From NCBI GenBank assembly GCA_029250685.1, contig JAQXEU010000029.1:1-45060 (forward strand): 45,060 nucleotides of DNA. Reading direction: 5' to 3'. Source of the stretch: Polaribacter sp. (GTDB taxonomy: Bacteria > Bacteroidota > Bacteroidia > Flavobacteriales > Flavobacteriaceae). The notes under the pieces were generated by a model. The model saw nothing but the letters and a program-made list of their open reading frames with translations, did no database searches and had not been told where the DNA came from. The number at the start of each line of letters is the position of its first letter. Within the stretch, counting starts at the first letter, position 1. Shown piece after piece: positions 1-8,012 of this stretch. Position numbers and translations under genes: made by a program.

Positions 1-533
1 AAAGGAAGGTTTTCTGTGATAATAGCTGATAAATCTCCGAAATACGAATTGTTGTCTTCGTAAATGGCAGAACTTCCACCTAACTTCAATCCTTTTCCTT
101 TAAACAATTGTGTTTCTTCATTGTTGTTGATATACAGACACAGCATGTCTTTTCCTGCTTTCATGTGGCAATATTCTAGTGCTTCATCACTTACAGGAAT
201 AAATTTACTTTTAGCATTTGTAGTTCCACTAGATTTTGCAAACCATTGAATTGGTGTTGGCCAAAAAAGATTCTGTTCGCCCTTTCTACAACGTTCAATT
301 AATGGTTCAAAAGTTTCATACTTCTGAATCGGAACCGCATTTGTGAAATCAGTATAATCTCTAATGGAAGAAAAATAATGTTCTTTTCCGAATTCTGTAT
401 TTTTTGCAGTGCTCAATAATTTAAACAACAATTCATCTTGAACATCTAAGGGGTATTTTAAAAATAACTCAATTTGATGTTTTCGTTTCTTTAAAAACCA
501 CGAAATAATTGAATTTACTAAAGGAAACGACAT
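1..533 (-). CDS. GH3-family acyl-adenylate-forming enzyme (5' part only)
   Basis: Reading the minus strand from the ATG at 533-531 gives an open frame that runs off the left edge, so about 177 N-terminal residues are visible and the C-terminus is missing. The sequence resembles the bacterial members of the GH3 auxin-responsive promoter family: a start like MSFPLVNSIISWFLKKR, the block FGKEHYF, then VPIQKYE and FEPLIER, and the adenylation P-loop-like motif WFAKSSGTTNAKSKFIPVS. Plant GH3 proteins adenylate acyl acids and conjugate them to amino acids; the substrate of flavobacterial homologues is not established. It is transcribed divergently from the DUF2797 gene, with about 109 bases between them. 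The family assignment is recognition from sequence; the activity is inference. Confidence 0.8.
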   Translation of the reverse strand, partial: MSFPLVNSIISWFLKKRKHQIELFLKYPLDVQDELLFKLLSTAKNTEFGKEHYFSSIRDYTDFTNAVPIQKYETFEPLIERCRKGEQNLFWPTPIQWFAKSSGTTNAKSKFIPVSDEALEYCHMKAGKDMLCLYINNNEETQLFKGKGLKLGGSSAIYEDNNSYFGDLSAIITENLP

Positions 534-590
534 CTGATTTTTGCTTGTTAAATTATAATTGTAAAATTCTTAAAACTTGCATTTTTATAG

Positions 591-598
591 TAAGTTTG
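591..598 (+). promoter_or_regulatory. Bacteroidota -7 promoter element (TAAGTTTG)
   Basis: TAAGTTTG matches the TAnnTTTG consensus of the Bacteroidota primary sigma factor. It lies 44 bases before the ATG of the DUF2797 gene. No convincing -33 TTTG is visible at the usual 17-23 base spacing, so this rests on the -7 match alone. Confidence 0.4.
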
Positions 599-642
599 TT
601 TACTAAGTATTCACAACGAGTTAAAAATACTAAATTCTTTTT

Positions 643-1437
643 ATGAAATATCAAGGAGTTTTAAAAAAAATGCCCACAGAAAACCTAGAGACCATTCAAT
701 ATTACTTAGAATTGGGTTCTGATTTCTTAAATATGAATCAATTATTGGGTAAAAACTTAGAGATTTCTTTCGAAAAATACGAGTGTTTAAATTGTCACTT
801 AAATAAAGAAATATTTCGTCAAGGGTTTTGTAAAAGTTGTTTTTTTGAAACACCAAATGCTGGTGATTGGATTATGAGACCAGAATTAAGTACGGCGCAT
901 TTAGGAATTGAAGATAGAGATTTAGCCTACGAAAAGCAAGTGCAATTAAAACCGCATATTGTGTATTTAGCAAATTCTAGCAATGTAAAAGTTGGTGTAA
1001 CTAGAAAGCAACAAGTTCCAACGCGTTGGATTGATCAAGGCGCGCATGAAGCAATTGAAATTGTGGAAGTTCCGAATAGATATTTAGCCGGAATTACAGA
1101 AGTTGCTTTAAAAGAACACGTTGCCGATAAAACCAATTGGCGAAAAATGCTAAAGAATGATATTGAGGATGAAAGCTTAGCAACTTGGCGAGATAAATTA
1201 AAACAATACATACCTGAAGAAGCAAAACCTTATTTTTTAGAAAATAATTCTGAAACACATTTAAATTTTCCGGTGAATACATATCCAGAAAAACCTAAAA
1301 GTTTAAATTTAAAAAAGGAATTAAAATATGCTGGAAAGCTTGTAGGTATTAAAGGACAATATTTGATTTTTGAAGATCAAACTGTTTTTAATGTAAGATC
1401 AAATGAAGGTTTGGTTGTAAATCTTAACATCTTTTAA
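643..1437 (+). CDS. DUF2797 domain protein with four-cysteine zinc-binding-like motif
   Basis: The 264-residue protein matches the DUF2797 family, whose members begin MKYQGVLKKM as here; this favours 643 over the internal ATG at 670. Cys48, Cys51, Cys63 and Cys66 form two CxxC pairs (ECLNCH ... GFCKSC) that look like a zinc ribbon. A central block VGVTRKQQVPTRWIDQGAHEAI is the most conserved-looking region. The function of the family is not established. The stop is one base before the nitrilase ATG, so the two genes are very likely co-transcribed and translationally coupled. No signal peptide or membrane segment is seen, so it is probably cytoplasmic. Confidence 0.85.
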   Translation: MKYQGVLKKMPTENLETIQYYLELGSDFLNMNQLLGKNLEISFEKYECLNCHLNKEIFRQGFCKSCFFETPNAGDWIMRPELSTAHLGIEDRDLAYEKQVQLKPHIVYLANSSNVKVGVTRKQQVPTRWIDQGAHEAIEIVEVPNRYLAGITEVALKEHVADKTNWRKMLKNDIEDESLATWRDKLKQYIPEEAKPYFLENNSETHLNFPVNTYPEKPKSLNLKKELKYAGKLVGIKGQYLIFEDQTVFNVRSNEGLVVNLNIF

Positions 1438-1438
1438 A

Positions 1439-2395
1439 ATGAAAAACAATTTACTAAAAGTAGCATTAGCACAAATTTCACCTGTTTGGTTAAACAAAGA
1501 AAAGACGATTGAGAAAATAGAAAAATCTATTGTAGATGCGTCAAAAGAAAACTGTGAATTAATTGTTTTCGGAGAAGCATTATTGCCTGGTTATCCATTT
1601 TGGATTGCTTTAACAAATGGTGTAGAATGGGATTCAAAAACTCAAAAAGAAATTCACGCTCATTATGTTCGCAATTCTATTACCATAGAAAAAGGCGAAT
1701 TAAATTCGATTTGTGAATTGGCGAAAAAACATAAAATTGCTATTTATTTAGGAATTATGGAGCGCGCACAAAATCGTGGCGGTCATAGTATTTATGCTTC
1801 ATTGGTGTATATAAATCAAGATGGAGAAGTGAAGTCTGTCCATAGAAAATTACAACCGACATATGATGAACGTTTAACTTGGGCGTCAGGAGATGGAAAT
1901 GGTTTGCAAGTACATTCACTTAAAGAATTTACAGTTGGCGGATTAAATTGTTGGGAAAATTGGATGCCATTACCAAGAACTGCTTTATACGGTTTGGGCG
2001 AAAATTTACACATTGCAGTTTGGCCTGGAAGCGATCATAATACCAAAGATATTACACGGTTTATTGCAAGAGAATCACGTTCTTTTGTGATTTCGGTTTC
2101 TAGTTTAATGGCAAAATCAGATTTTCCAAAAGACGTTCCGCATTATGATAAAATAATCAAAAATGCTCCTGAAACTTTAGCAAACGGAGGTTCTTGTATC
2201 GCATCGCCAAATGGAGAATGGTTGGTTGAACCTGTAATTAATAAAGAAGGTTTAATCATTGAAACTTTAGATTTTAATCGTGTGTTAGAAGAACGACAAA
2301 ACTTTGATGTAGTTGGACATTATTCGCGTCCAGATGTTACGAAGTTAAACGTGAATCGTGAACGTCAGAGTACGGTTTCGTATGATGATTTTTAA
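1439..2395 (+). CDS. Nitrilase (carbon-nitrogen hydrolase, nitrilase branch)
   Basis: This 318-residue protein has the complete Glu-Lys-Cys triad of the nitrilase superfamily: Glu46 in VFGEALLPGYPFW, Lys137 in HRKLQP and Cys171 in GLNCWENW. The CWENW environment and following ALYGLGENLHIAVWPG are typical of true nitrilases (nitrile to carboxylic acid plus ammonia) rather than of amidase, beta-ureidopropionase or NAD synthetase branches. No signal peptide is present, so it should be cytoplasmic. It follows the DUF2797 gene by one base. Its last 59 bases overlap, on the opposite strand, the 3' end of the GT-C glycosyltransferase gene. The physiological nitrile is unknown. Confidence 0.88.
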   Translation: MKNNLLKVALAQISPVWLNKEKTIEKIEKSIVDASKENCELIVFGEALLPGYPFWIALTNGVEWDSKTQKEIHAHYVRNSITIEKGELNSICELAKKHKIAIYLGIMERAQNRGGHSIYASLVYINQDGEVKSVHRKLQPTYDERLTWASGDGNGLQVHSLKEFTVGGLNCWENWMPLPRTALYGLGENLHIAVWPGSDHNTKDITRFIARESRSFVISVSSLMAKSDFPKDVPHYDKIIKNAPETLANGGSCIASPNGEWLVEPVINKEGLIIETLDFNRVLEERQNFDVVGHYSRPDVTKLNVNRERQSTVSYDDF

Positions 2396-3725
2396 AGAAT
2401 AATTCCCAAATTAAGAACCCGTAAACGATTGCGTATTCTAAACTAACAAACCACAGATTTTCTTTCCAAGGAAGATTTGCATACGCTTGGTAACTTAAAA
2501 TAATAACCAAACTCCATACAATTGGAAAACGATATTTTGTAAAAACTGATAATAAAATTAGTGTTGCTAAATACCACGGATGCATGGTTGTGGTTGTAAA
2601 ATAGTAAAATGATAATCCGAATAATAAGGCTGTAATTAACTCTTTTGGATGTGCGTTTTTTCTAAATAAAGTAATAAAACCTAAAAATAGAATTGTTAAA
2701 ATTGGAATAATTTTTCCGATAACCGCTATTTCATTATAACCTCTAAACAAATATCCAATTTCTCTAAATATATAATAGAAACTGGCATTAAACTCAAAGT
2801 TTCTAAACCATAATCCAACAGAATTTAAATAATTGTCAATTAATTCTGAAGAATAAAACGGTAAGAAAAACAAGATTGTTGTTCCGATTACAACTCCGTA
2901 AAAAGCTGTTAAATAAATAATTCCATGTGTAACAGATTTTTCTTTTTTTGTAAACCATTGAAAAAATAACGGTAAAAACAACAACGGAATCAACTTCACA
3001 GAAATTGAACATGCAAATAGAATTCCGGCTAGAATAAATTTATCATTCAGTAATACATAAATGCTCCAAATTAAAAAGAATAACATTACGGGTTCAAAGT
3101 GTAAATTTCCAGTTAATTCAATAATAATAAATGGATTTAACGCATACAAAAAGATATAATGAATTGGTAAGTTTAGCTTTTCTAATATTTTTTTTCCGAA
3201 GTAGATGATTCCAATATCAGCTAGTATAATTTGAATTCTTAAAACAATTACAGAGCCCAAAATACTTTTGCCAGCAAATAACGATGCAATTAAAAAATTA
3301 AGCTGATTTAATGGTGGATAATTAGTGTAATGGCTTCCATTTAATTCGCCCATTCCAGCATATAATTCTATTGCTTGATTTATTGGAGATTGTTGATGAT
3401 TTATAAAATTTTCAGGTAAAAATAAATAGGGATTAAACCCTTCGAAAAGCATTCGGCCATCCCAAATAAAACGATAAAAATCTTGTGATAAATTCGGAAT
3501 TGCAAACAAGAAAATTAATCGAAATAAAATCGCTAAACCTGTTAATATTTTGATGTTTTTACTTCCATGTTTTATGATGAAGTAGAACGCTATAAAAAGT
3601 GAAACATATATAGCAAGTAAGTTTGTGAATTGGGTTCTTTCAAACTTAAAAGCGAAGAAGAAATAAAGTATGATTGTTAGAAATGAAGCAATTAATAATC
3701 CTTTATTTTTTCTATTAAATATCAT
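2337..3725 (-). CDS. GT-C-type polytopic membrane glycosyltransferase (mannosyltransferase-like)
   Basis: The 462-residue protein is almost entirely hydrophobic, with roughly ten or more predicted membrane segments. Its first extracytoplasmic loop holds the acidic GT-C signature: Asp82 and Asp89 in NLSQDFYRFIWDGRMLFEG followed by FNPY, as in polyprenol-phosphomannose-dependent mannosyltransferases and GT87-like enzymes. Such enzymes transfer a sugar from a polyprenyl-phosphate donor outside the membrane. The upstream DPM1-like gene could supply that donor. Its ATG overlaps the stop of the preceding glycosyltransferase by one base. The 3' end runs 59 bases into the nitrilase gene on the opposite strand. 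The sugar and acceptor cannot be told from sequence. Confidence 0.75.
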   Translation of the reverse strand: MIFNRKNKGLLIASFLTIILYFFFAFKFERTQFTNLLAIYVSLFIAFYFIIKHGSKNIKILTGLAILFRLIFLFAIPNLSQDFYRFIWDGRMLFEGFNPYLFLPENFINHQQSPINQAIELYAGMGELNGSHYTNYPPLNQLNFLIASLFAGKSILGSVIVLRIQIILADIGIIYFGKKILEKLNLPIHYIFLYALNPFIIIELTGNLHFEPVMLFFLIWSIYVLLNDKFILAGILFACSISVKLIPLLFLPLFFQWFTKKEKSVTHGIIYLTAFYGVVIGTTILFFLPFYSSELIDNYLNSVGLWFRNFEFNASFYYIFREIGYLFRGYNEIAVIGKIIPILTILFLGFITLFRKNAHPKELITALLFGLSFYYFTTTTMHPWYLATLILLSVFTKYRFPIVWSLVIILSYQAYANLPWKENLWFVSLEYAIVYGFLIWELFFKNHHTKPYSDVHDSRLTS

Positions 3726-5218
3726 TAGACTTTAGAAAAAATTGATTTAAAAAAAACATAACCAAAACCGCAGAAAAGCATAAAGTGAAAAGGGAATAAA
3801 CCAAAATCTCCACCTTGATTTCCAACGATAAAAGCGCTGTACATTCCGAAGACAAAATACAATGCTAACAACCCTTCAATAATAACATTGACAGAAACTT
3901 TTTTAGAAATGTATTTGTTATTTTTCCAGCTATCTTTTAATGAGTTGATATTGAATTTCGGTGTTCTAATAAAATCACTTTTTTTACCAAAATGACCTTC
4001 TAAAACCGCAATTGTATTGTGTAAAGAAAAGCCCATGACTACTGTAAAAAATGTAAAAAATGCACCAATATATTTAATAAATTTTTTAAACCCGCTACCA
4101 TAAATATTTTTATACATAAACCAATAACAAATAAAGAAAATGATTGAGCTCATTACAAAGAAACTCATCACATAAAAAAATGGTTTTAAATGTGCGTATT
4201 CATTTTTTATATACAACATTGGTATACTTAAAATAGCAACAAAAAAAATACAAGTAAACATTGAGCTGTTTAGTAAATGTAACAATCCGTGAATTTTTGT
4301 TTTTCCAGAAATATTCTTATTAATAATGATGTTTTTCATCATTTTTTGAAAATTTTCTGCACCACCTTTATTCCACCTAAATTGTTGCGATCTTGCAGCG
4401 CTAATAATTATTGGTAATTCAGCCGGAGTTTCAACATGCTCAAGATATTTGAACTTCCAGTTTTTAAGCTGTGCTCTATAACTTAAATCGATATCTTCTG
4501 TAAGTGTATCACCTTCCCAGTTTCCTGCGTCAAGAATACATTCTTTTCGCCAAGCACCAGCAGTTCCGTTAAAATTAATAAAATGACCTTTACTATTTCT
4601 ACCTACTTGTTCTAATGTAAAATGTGCATCTAACGCAAAAGCCTGAATCTTTGTAAGTGTAGAATAATTTCTGTTGATATGTCCCCAGCGTGTTTGAACT
4701 ACGCCAATTTCTTTATTTTTAAAATATGGAATTGTCTCAAATAACCAGTTCTCTTTAGGTAGGAAATCAGCATCAAAAATAACTATAAACTCTCCTTTTG
4801 CAGTTTTTAATCCTTCTTTTAAAGCACCAGCTTTAAAACCTTCACGGTTTGTTCTTTTGAGGTGTTTTATGTCGATTCCAGCTTTTTGTAATTCGTTGAT
4901 TTGTGTAGCTGTTGAAATAACAGATTCATCTGTAGAATCATCTAAAACTTGAATTTCTAATTTGTCATTCGGGTATTTTAACTTCACAATATTTGTAAGT
5001 AATCGTTCCATTACATACAATTCGTTATAAACTGGAAGTTGAATGGTTACAAAAGGAATCTCTCCAGGATTAGAAAAGTCAAATTTATCTGAAGTGTCTT
5101 CTTTTTTTTGTGCTTTTAAATAATTAAAAAGCAAGTTTAGTTGAGCAATAGCGTACATAAAAATGAGCACCAAAGCAATTGTGTAAATCACAATAATTAT
5201 GTATGAAACAATAATCAT
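3725..5218 (-). CDS. Processive family-2 glycosyltransferase (cellulose/mannan synthase-like)
   Basis: This 497-residue membrane protein has an N-terminal hydrophobic segment (about 1-30), a cytoplasmic GT2 catalytic domain and several C-terminal membrane segments. The catalytic D, DxD, TED and QxxRW elements are all present: DDS at 93-95, DAD at 149-151, TED at 240-242 and QQFRW at 278-282. That set is characteristic of processive inverting enzymes such as cellulose, glucomannan and related bacterial synthases. The reading frame overlaps both neighbours by a few bases (TAATG- and ATGA-type junctions), so it is translationally coupled in the operon. The polymer made is unknown; lack of a PilZ domain gives no sign of c-di-GMP control. 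Confidence 0.82.
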   Translation of the reverse strand: MIIVSYIIIVIYTIALVLIFMYAIAQLNLLFNYLKAQKKEDTSDKFDFSNPGEIPFVTIQLPVYNELYVMERLLTNIVKLKYPNDKLEIQVLDDSTDESVISTATQINELQKAGIDIKHLKRTNREGFKAGALKEGLKTAKGEFIVIFDADFLPKENWLFETIPYFKNKEIGVVQTRWGHINRNYSTLTKIQAFALDAHFTLEQVGRNSKGHFINFNGTAGAWRKECILDAGNWEGDTLTEDIDLSYRAQLKNWKFKYLEHVETPAELPIIISAARSQQFRWNKGGAENFQKMMKNIIINKNISGKTKIHGLLHLLNSSMFTCIFFVAILSIPMLYIKNEYAHLKPFFYVMSFFVMSSIIFFICYWFMYKNIYGSGFKKFIKYIGAFFTFFTVVMGFSLHNTIAVLEGHFGKKSDFIRTPKFNINSLKDSWKNNKYISKKVSVNVIIEGLLALYFVFGMYSAFIVGNQGGDFGLFPFHFMLFCGFGYVFFKSIFSKV

Positions 5219-5907
5219 TTAAAACTATATTTAAAAATCCAGCCTAAAATTTTAACACCTGCCATTACACTTCCTTTTATGGTTCCAGAAACTTTAGAAA
5301 CACCAATTCTATTCCTGTATTTCATCGGAATTTCTACGTATGAAAATTTTTGTTTTAGCGCTTTTAATTGCATTTCAACAGTCCATCCGTAGGTTTTATC
5401 TTCCATTTTCAAAGCTAACAATTTATCGTATTTTATTGCTCTAAAAGGACCTAAGTCTGTGAATTTTGCACCGAAAAATAATTTCATTAAAAAAGTTGCT
5501 AACCAGTTTCCGAAAATTTGTGGTGCTGTCATAGAACCTTGTTCTCGTAGTCGTTTTACCCTTGCGCCAATTACAAAATCGATGTCATCATTTATAATTG
5601 GATTTACAATCTCAGTTAATTGCTCAGGATAATCTGAATAATCGCCATCTAAAAAAACTATAATGTCTGGTTTTACATCTTTATTTGTGATGTAGTCCAT
5701 TCCTTTTAAGCAAGCAAAACCATACCCTTTTCTGTTTTCTTTTAAAACAGTTGCGCCTGCATTTTCAGCATTTTCTTCAGTTTTATCCGTAGAATTATTA
5801 CTAACAACAATAATTTCATCAACAATTGATGGAATATCTTGAACTACATTTGCAATAGAATCTTGCTCATTATAAGCAGGAATAATAACTTTTATTAGTT
5901 GATTCAT
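5215..5907 (-). CDS. DPM1/DPG-like family-2 glycosyltransferase (polyprenyl-phosphate sugar synthase)
   Basis: The 230-residue protein is a single GT2 domain resembling dolichyl/polyprenyl-phosphate mannose or glucose synthases: VIIPAYNEQDSI near the N-terminus, VVSNNSTDKT, the metal-binding FLDGDYSDYPE (DGD at 87-89), and the downstream DLGPFRAIKYDKL and YGWTVEMQLKA blocks. Such enzymes move a sugar from a nucleotide donor to a lipid phosphate at the cytoplasmic face. No strong C-terminal membrane anchor is present apart from a short hydrophobic stretch. It sits between a YwqK-like gene and the processive synthase gene with overlaps of 1 and 4 bases. A role supplying the GT-C enzyme is inference from context. 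Confidence 0.82.
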   Translation of the reverse strand: MNQLIKVIIPAYNEQDSIANVVQDIPSIVDEIIVVSNNSTDKTEENAENAGATVLKENRKGYGFACLKGMDYITNKDVKPDIIVFLDGDYSDYPEQLTEIVNPIINDDIDFVIGARVKRLREQGSMTAPQIFGNWLATFLMKLFFGAKFTDLGPFRAIKYDKLLALKMEDKTYGWTVEMQLKALKQKFSYVEIPMKYRNRIGVSKVSGTIKGSVMAGVKILGWIFKYSFK

Positions 5908-6386
5908 TAATATAAATCGGACAAACTATTTTCTTTTTTAAAAGATTTTAAATCTGTCCATTCTTTAATTTTTTTACCTTTTTTATATTTCTCGGCTTTG
6001 ATTAATTGACTTTGATGATATTTAAAACAAAATCCATTTTTTTGATTTCCTTTTAATTGACATTTATGATTTACAATGCCTTTTTTATCATAAAATAACC
6101 ACCAATTATTTTTTACACCATTTTTAAAATGGCCTTCTTTTTCTTTGGATGAATTTTCGCTGTAAAAATACCAATATTTGGTTTCTAAATTGTCTTTAAA
6201 ACGACCTTCTTTTTTGATGTTTCCATTTTTATAATAAAACTTCCAATAACCATTTTTTTGATTTTTTGTAACCCAGCCTTCTTCTTTCAATTGTCCGTTT
6301 GTAAAAAAAGATTTATGATACTTTTTTTGAGCATTTACACAAAATGAACACAGAAAGAATGCAACTACAAAAAGTTTTTTAAACAT
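5907..6386 (-). CDS. Secreted YwqK/MORN-repeat-like protein
   Basis: The 159-residue protein starts with a clear Sec signal peptide (MFKKLFVVAFFLCSFCVNAQ, cleaved after NAQ). The mature part consists of about four degenerate repeats of 22-24 residues of the form NGYWKFYYKNGNIKKEGRFK, the MORN_2/YwqK pattern. The family is often labelled a toxin-antitoxin YwqK antitoxin, but there is no toxin gene beside it, and such repeats in Bacteroidota are common in secreted proteins of unknown role. It overlaps the polyferredoxin gene and the DPM-like gene by one base each, so it is part of the same transcription unit. It probably acts in the periplasm or outer membrane. Lys and aromatic residues are abundant. 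Confidence 0.72.
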   Translation of the reverse strand: MFKKLFVVAFFLCSFCVNAQKKYHKSFFTNGQLKEEGWVTKNQKNGYWKFYYKNGNIKKEGRFKDNLETKYWYFYSENSSKEKEGHFKNGVKNNWWLFYDKKGIVNHKCQLKGNQKNGFCFKYHQSQLIKAEKYKKGKKIKEWTDLKSFKKENSLSDLY

Positions 6387-8008
6387 TATTTATCGTTTAC
6401 CAACTCCATTAAATCAACATCATTCCCTAATAAAACATCAGTAGGATTGATACGCCCTTTTTCTGGACCGTTCTCTAATTTTAAAACACCACGGGGACAA
6501 ACTGCAGAACAAATACCGCAACCAACACAGCTAGAACGCACAATGTTTTCCCCTTTTTGAGCATAAGCTCTTACGTCAATTCCTTGTTCGCAATATGTAG
6601 AACAATTTCCACAAGAAATACATTGTCCCCCATTTGTTGTAATTCTAAATCTAGATTTGAAACGTTGAATAAATCCTAAATATGCTGCTAATGGACAACC
6701 AAAACGACACCAAACTCTGTTTCCAAAAATTGGATAAAACCCTGTTCCGATAACTCCAGCGAAAATAGATCCAATTAAGAATCCATAAATATCTTGAATG
6801 GTTTGTGTTCTAATTCCTAAAACTTGATCAGCTCCAGAAAAGAAAGTGTACAAAGCAAAACCTGTCATTACCAAAACAAAAATTAATACAGAATGAATTA
6901 TAATACGCTCTGCTTTCCAAGAAAGTAAAGTTTTACTTGAAAGCTGTCTGTAAGGGTCCCCTAAAGTTTCTGCCAATCCGCCACAACCACAAACCCAAGA
7001 ACAGTACCATCTTTTTCCGAAGAAATAAACCATTACTGGTACAACTACAACTGTTAAAACGACTCCCCAAACTAAAATGAACAATCCAAATCCACCACTA
7101 GAAAGTAGTTCGTCTAGATTCCATTTAAAGAAGAAATCATAATCTAAAGGAAATGCATTTTTAAAATCATACCAAGGTTTTTCGAAACGAACTAAAATCT
7201 CTGGAATTAAAAATGCAAAGACAATTTGAAAAAATAAAACTGAAGTTGTTCTTAAAATTTGATATTTATTATGACGGTATTTAATATACATTCTAACAGC
7301 CATAACTGTCATCACGGTACAATATAAAAACCCATACAAAAACCATTGAGAGGCATTGCCTCCATTTAATTTTTGACTTATTGGATCAACTAAATACACC
7401 CAGTTTACTATAAAATCTGGATAGAAATATAATAGAATGTAAAACCCAACCAAAAAGACAAATGCAAACCAACCAATCCAACCACGATTTGTTGCTGCGT
7501 TTAAGAAAATTCCGTTGTTTTTTATTCCTGGTTTACCTAATAAAATGACATCAGGAATTATAAATAAAAGTGCGCCAATAATTCCCAATCCAAAAGTTAA
7601 TAACCACATTAAAACTGGACTTTCGGCAGCAAATCCTAAACCTGCTTTCTTAGCCAATTCAAAACTTAAACTATGCGGTTTTCCATAAATTTTATATTGA
7701 TATTGTTCGCCTTTTTTAGTCCAATTTTTTTCTGAATCGTATTTTTTAATCAATGCTTCGTAATGATCGTTTGAAACTTTATATGCCTTTCTAACACGAC
7801 TAGAAAACTCGAAAATGTTTAAAGGTTCTGTAGTTACAACTGCATTTTGAAGTTCCTCTTTTATCAGTTCGTTTTTGTAATTTTTCTCTTTAATAAAAGA
7901 ATCAAATTCAACTGAAGTTAAAGAAAATGAGCCAGTAAAAATAGTTCCAGTAAAAAGAGTTAAGCCAATTAAGAAAAGGATTAAGCCTGATTGTTTTATT
8001 GCTTTCAT
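6386..8008 (-). CDS. Membrane polyferredoxin (NapH/NosR-like 4Fe-4S protein)
   Basis: This 540-residue protein has several membrane segments and the cysteine signature of the NapH/NosR/CcoG class. Two Fer4_5-type motifs lie at the membrane face (C336xxxCxC342 in WYCSWVCGC, and C434xxxC438P in WCRFGCP). They are followed by two classical 4Fe-4S motifs, C463-C466-C469-C473 and C494-C497-C500-C504. It should pass electrons across or along the cytoplasmic membrane. The N-terminal 130 residues form an extracytoplasmic region between the first two membrane segments. It starts four bases after the FAD oxidoreductase gene, which is the likely electron donor. The terminal electron acceptor is unknown; no nos, nap or cytochrome oxidase genes are nearby. 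Confidence 0.82.
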   Translation of the reverse strand: MKAIKQSGLILFLIGLTLFTGTIFTGSFSLTSVEFDSFIKEKNYKNELIKEELQNAVVTTEPLNIFEFSSRVRKAYKVSNDHYEALIKKYDSEKNWTKKGEQYQYKIYGKPHSLSFELAKKAGLGFAAESPVLMWLLTFGLGIIGALLFIIPDVILLGKPGIKNNGIFLNAATNRGWIGWFAFVFLVGFYILLYFYPDFIVNWVYLVDPISQKLNGGNASQWFLYGFLYCTVMTVMAVRMYIKYRHNKYQILRTTSVLFFQIVFAFLIPEILVRFEKPWYDFKNAFPLDYDFFFKWNLDELLSSGGFGLFILVWGVVLTVVVVPVMVYFFGKRWYCSWVCGCGGLAETLGDPYRQLSSKTLLSWKAERIIIHSVLIFVLVMTGFALYTFFSGADQVLGIRTQTIQDIYGFLIGSIFAGVIGTGFYPIFGNRVWCRFGCPLAAYLGFIQRFKSRFRITTNGGQCISCGNCSTYCEQGIDVRAYAQKGENIVRSSCVGCGICSAVCPRGVLKLENGPEKGRINPTDVLLGNDVDLMELVNDK

Positions 8009-8012
8009 AATT

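Noticed and set aside
64..249. Open frame of about 61 residues on the plus strand
   Set aside because: It lies inside the GH3-family reading frame on the opposite strand; no promoter or recognisable protein.
5907..6386. Toxin-antitoxin system (YwqK antitoxin)
   Set aside because: The repeat protein has a signal peptide and no toxin-like gene is beside it; the label comes from family naming only.
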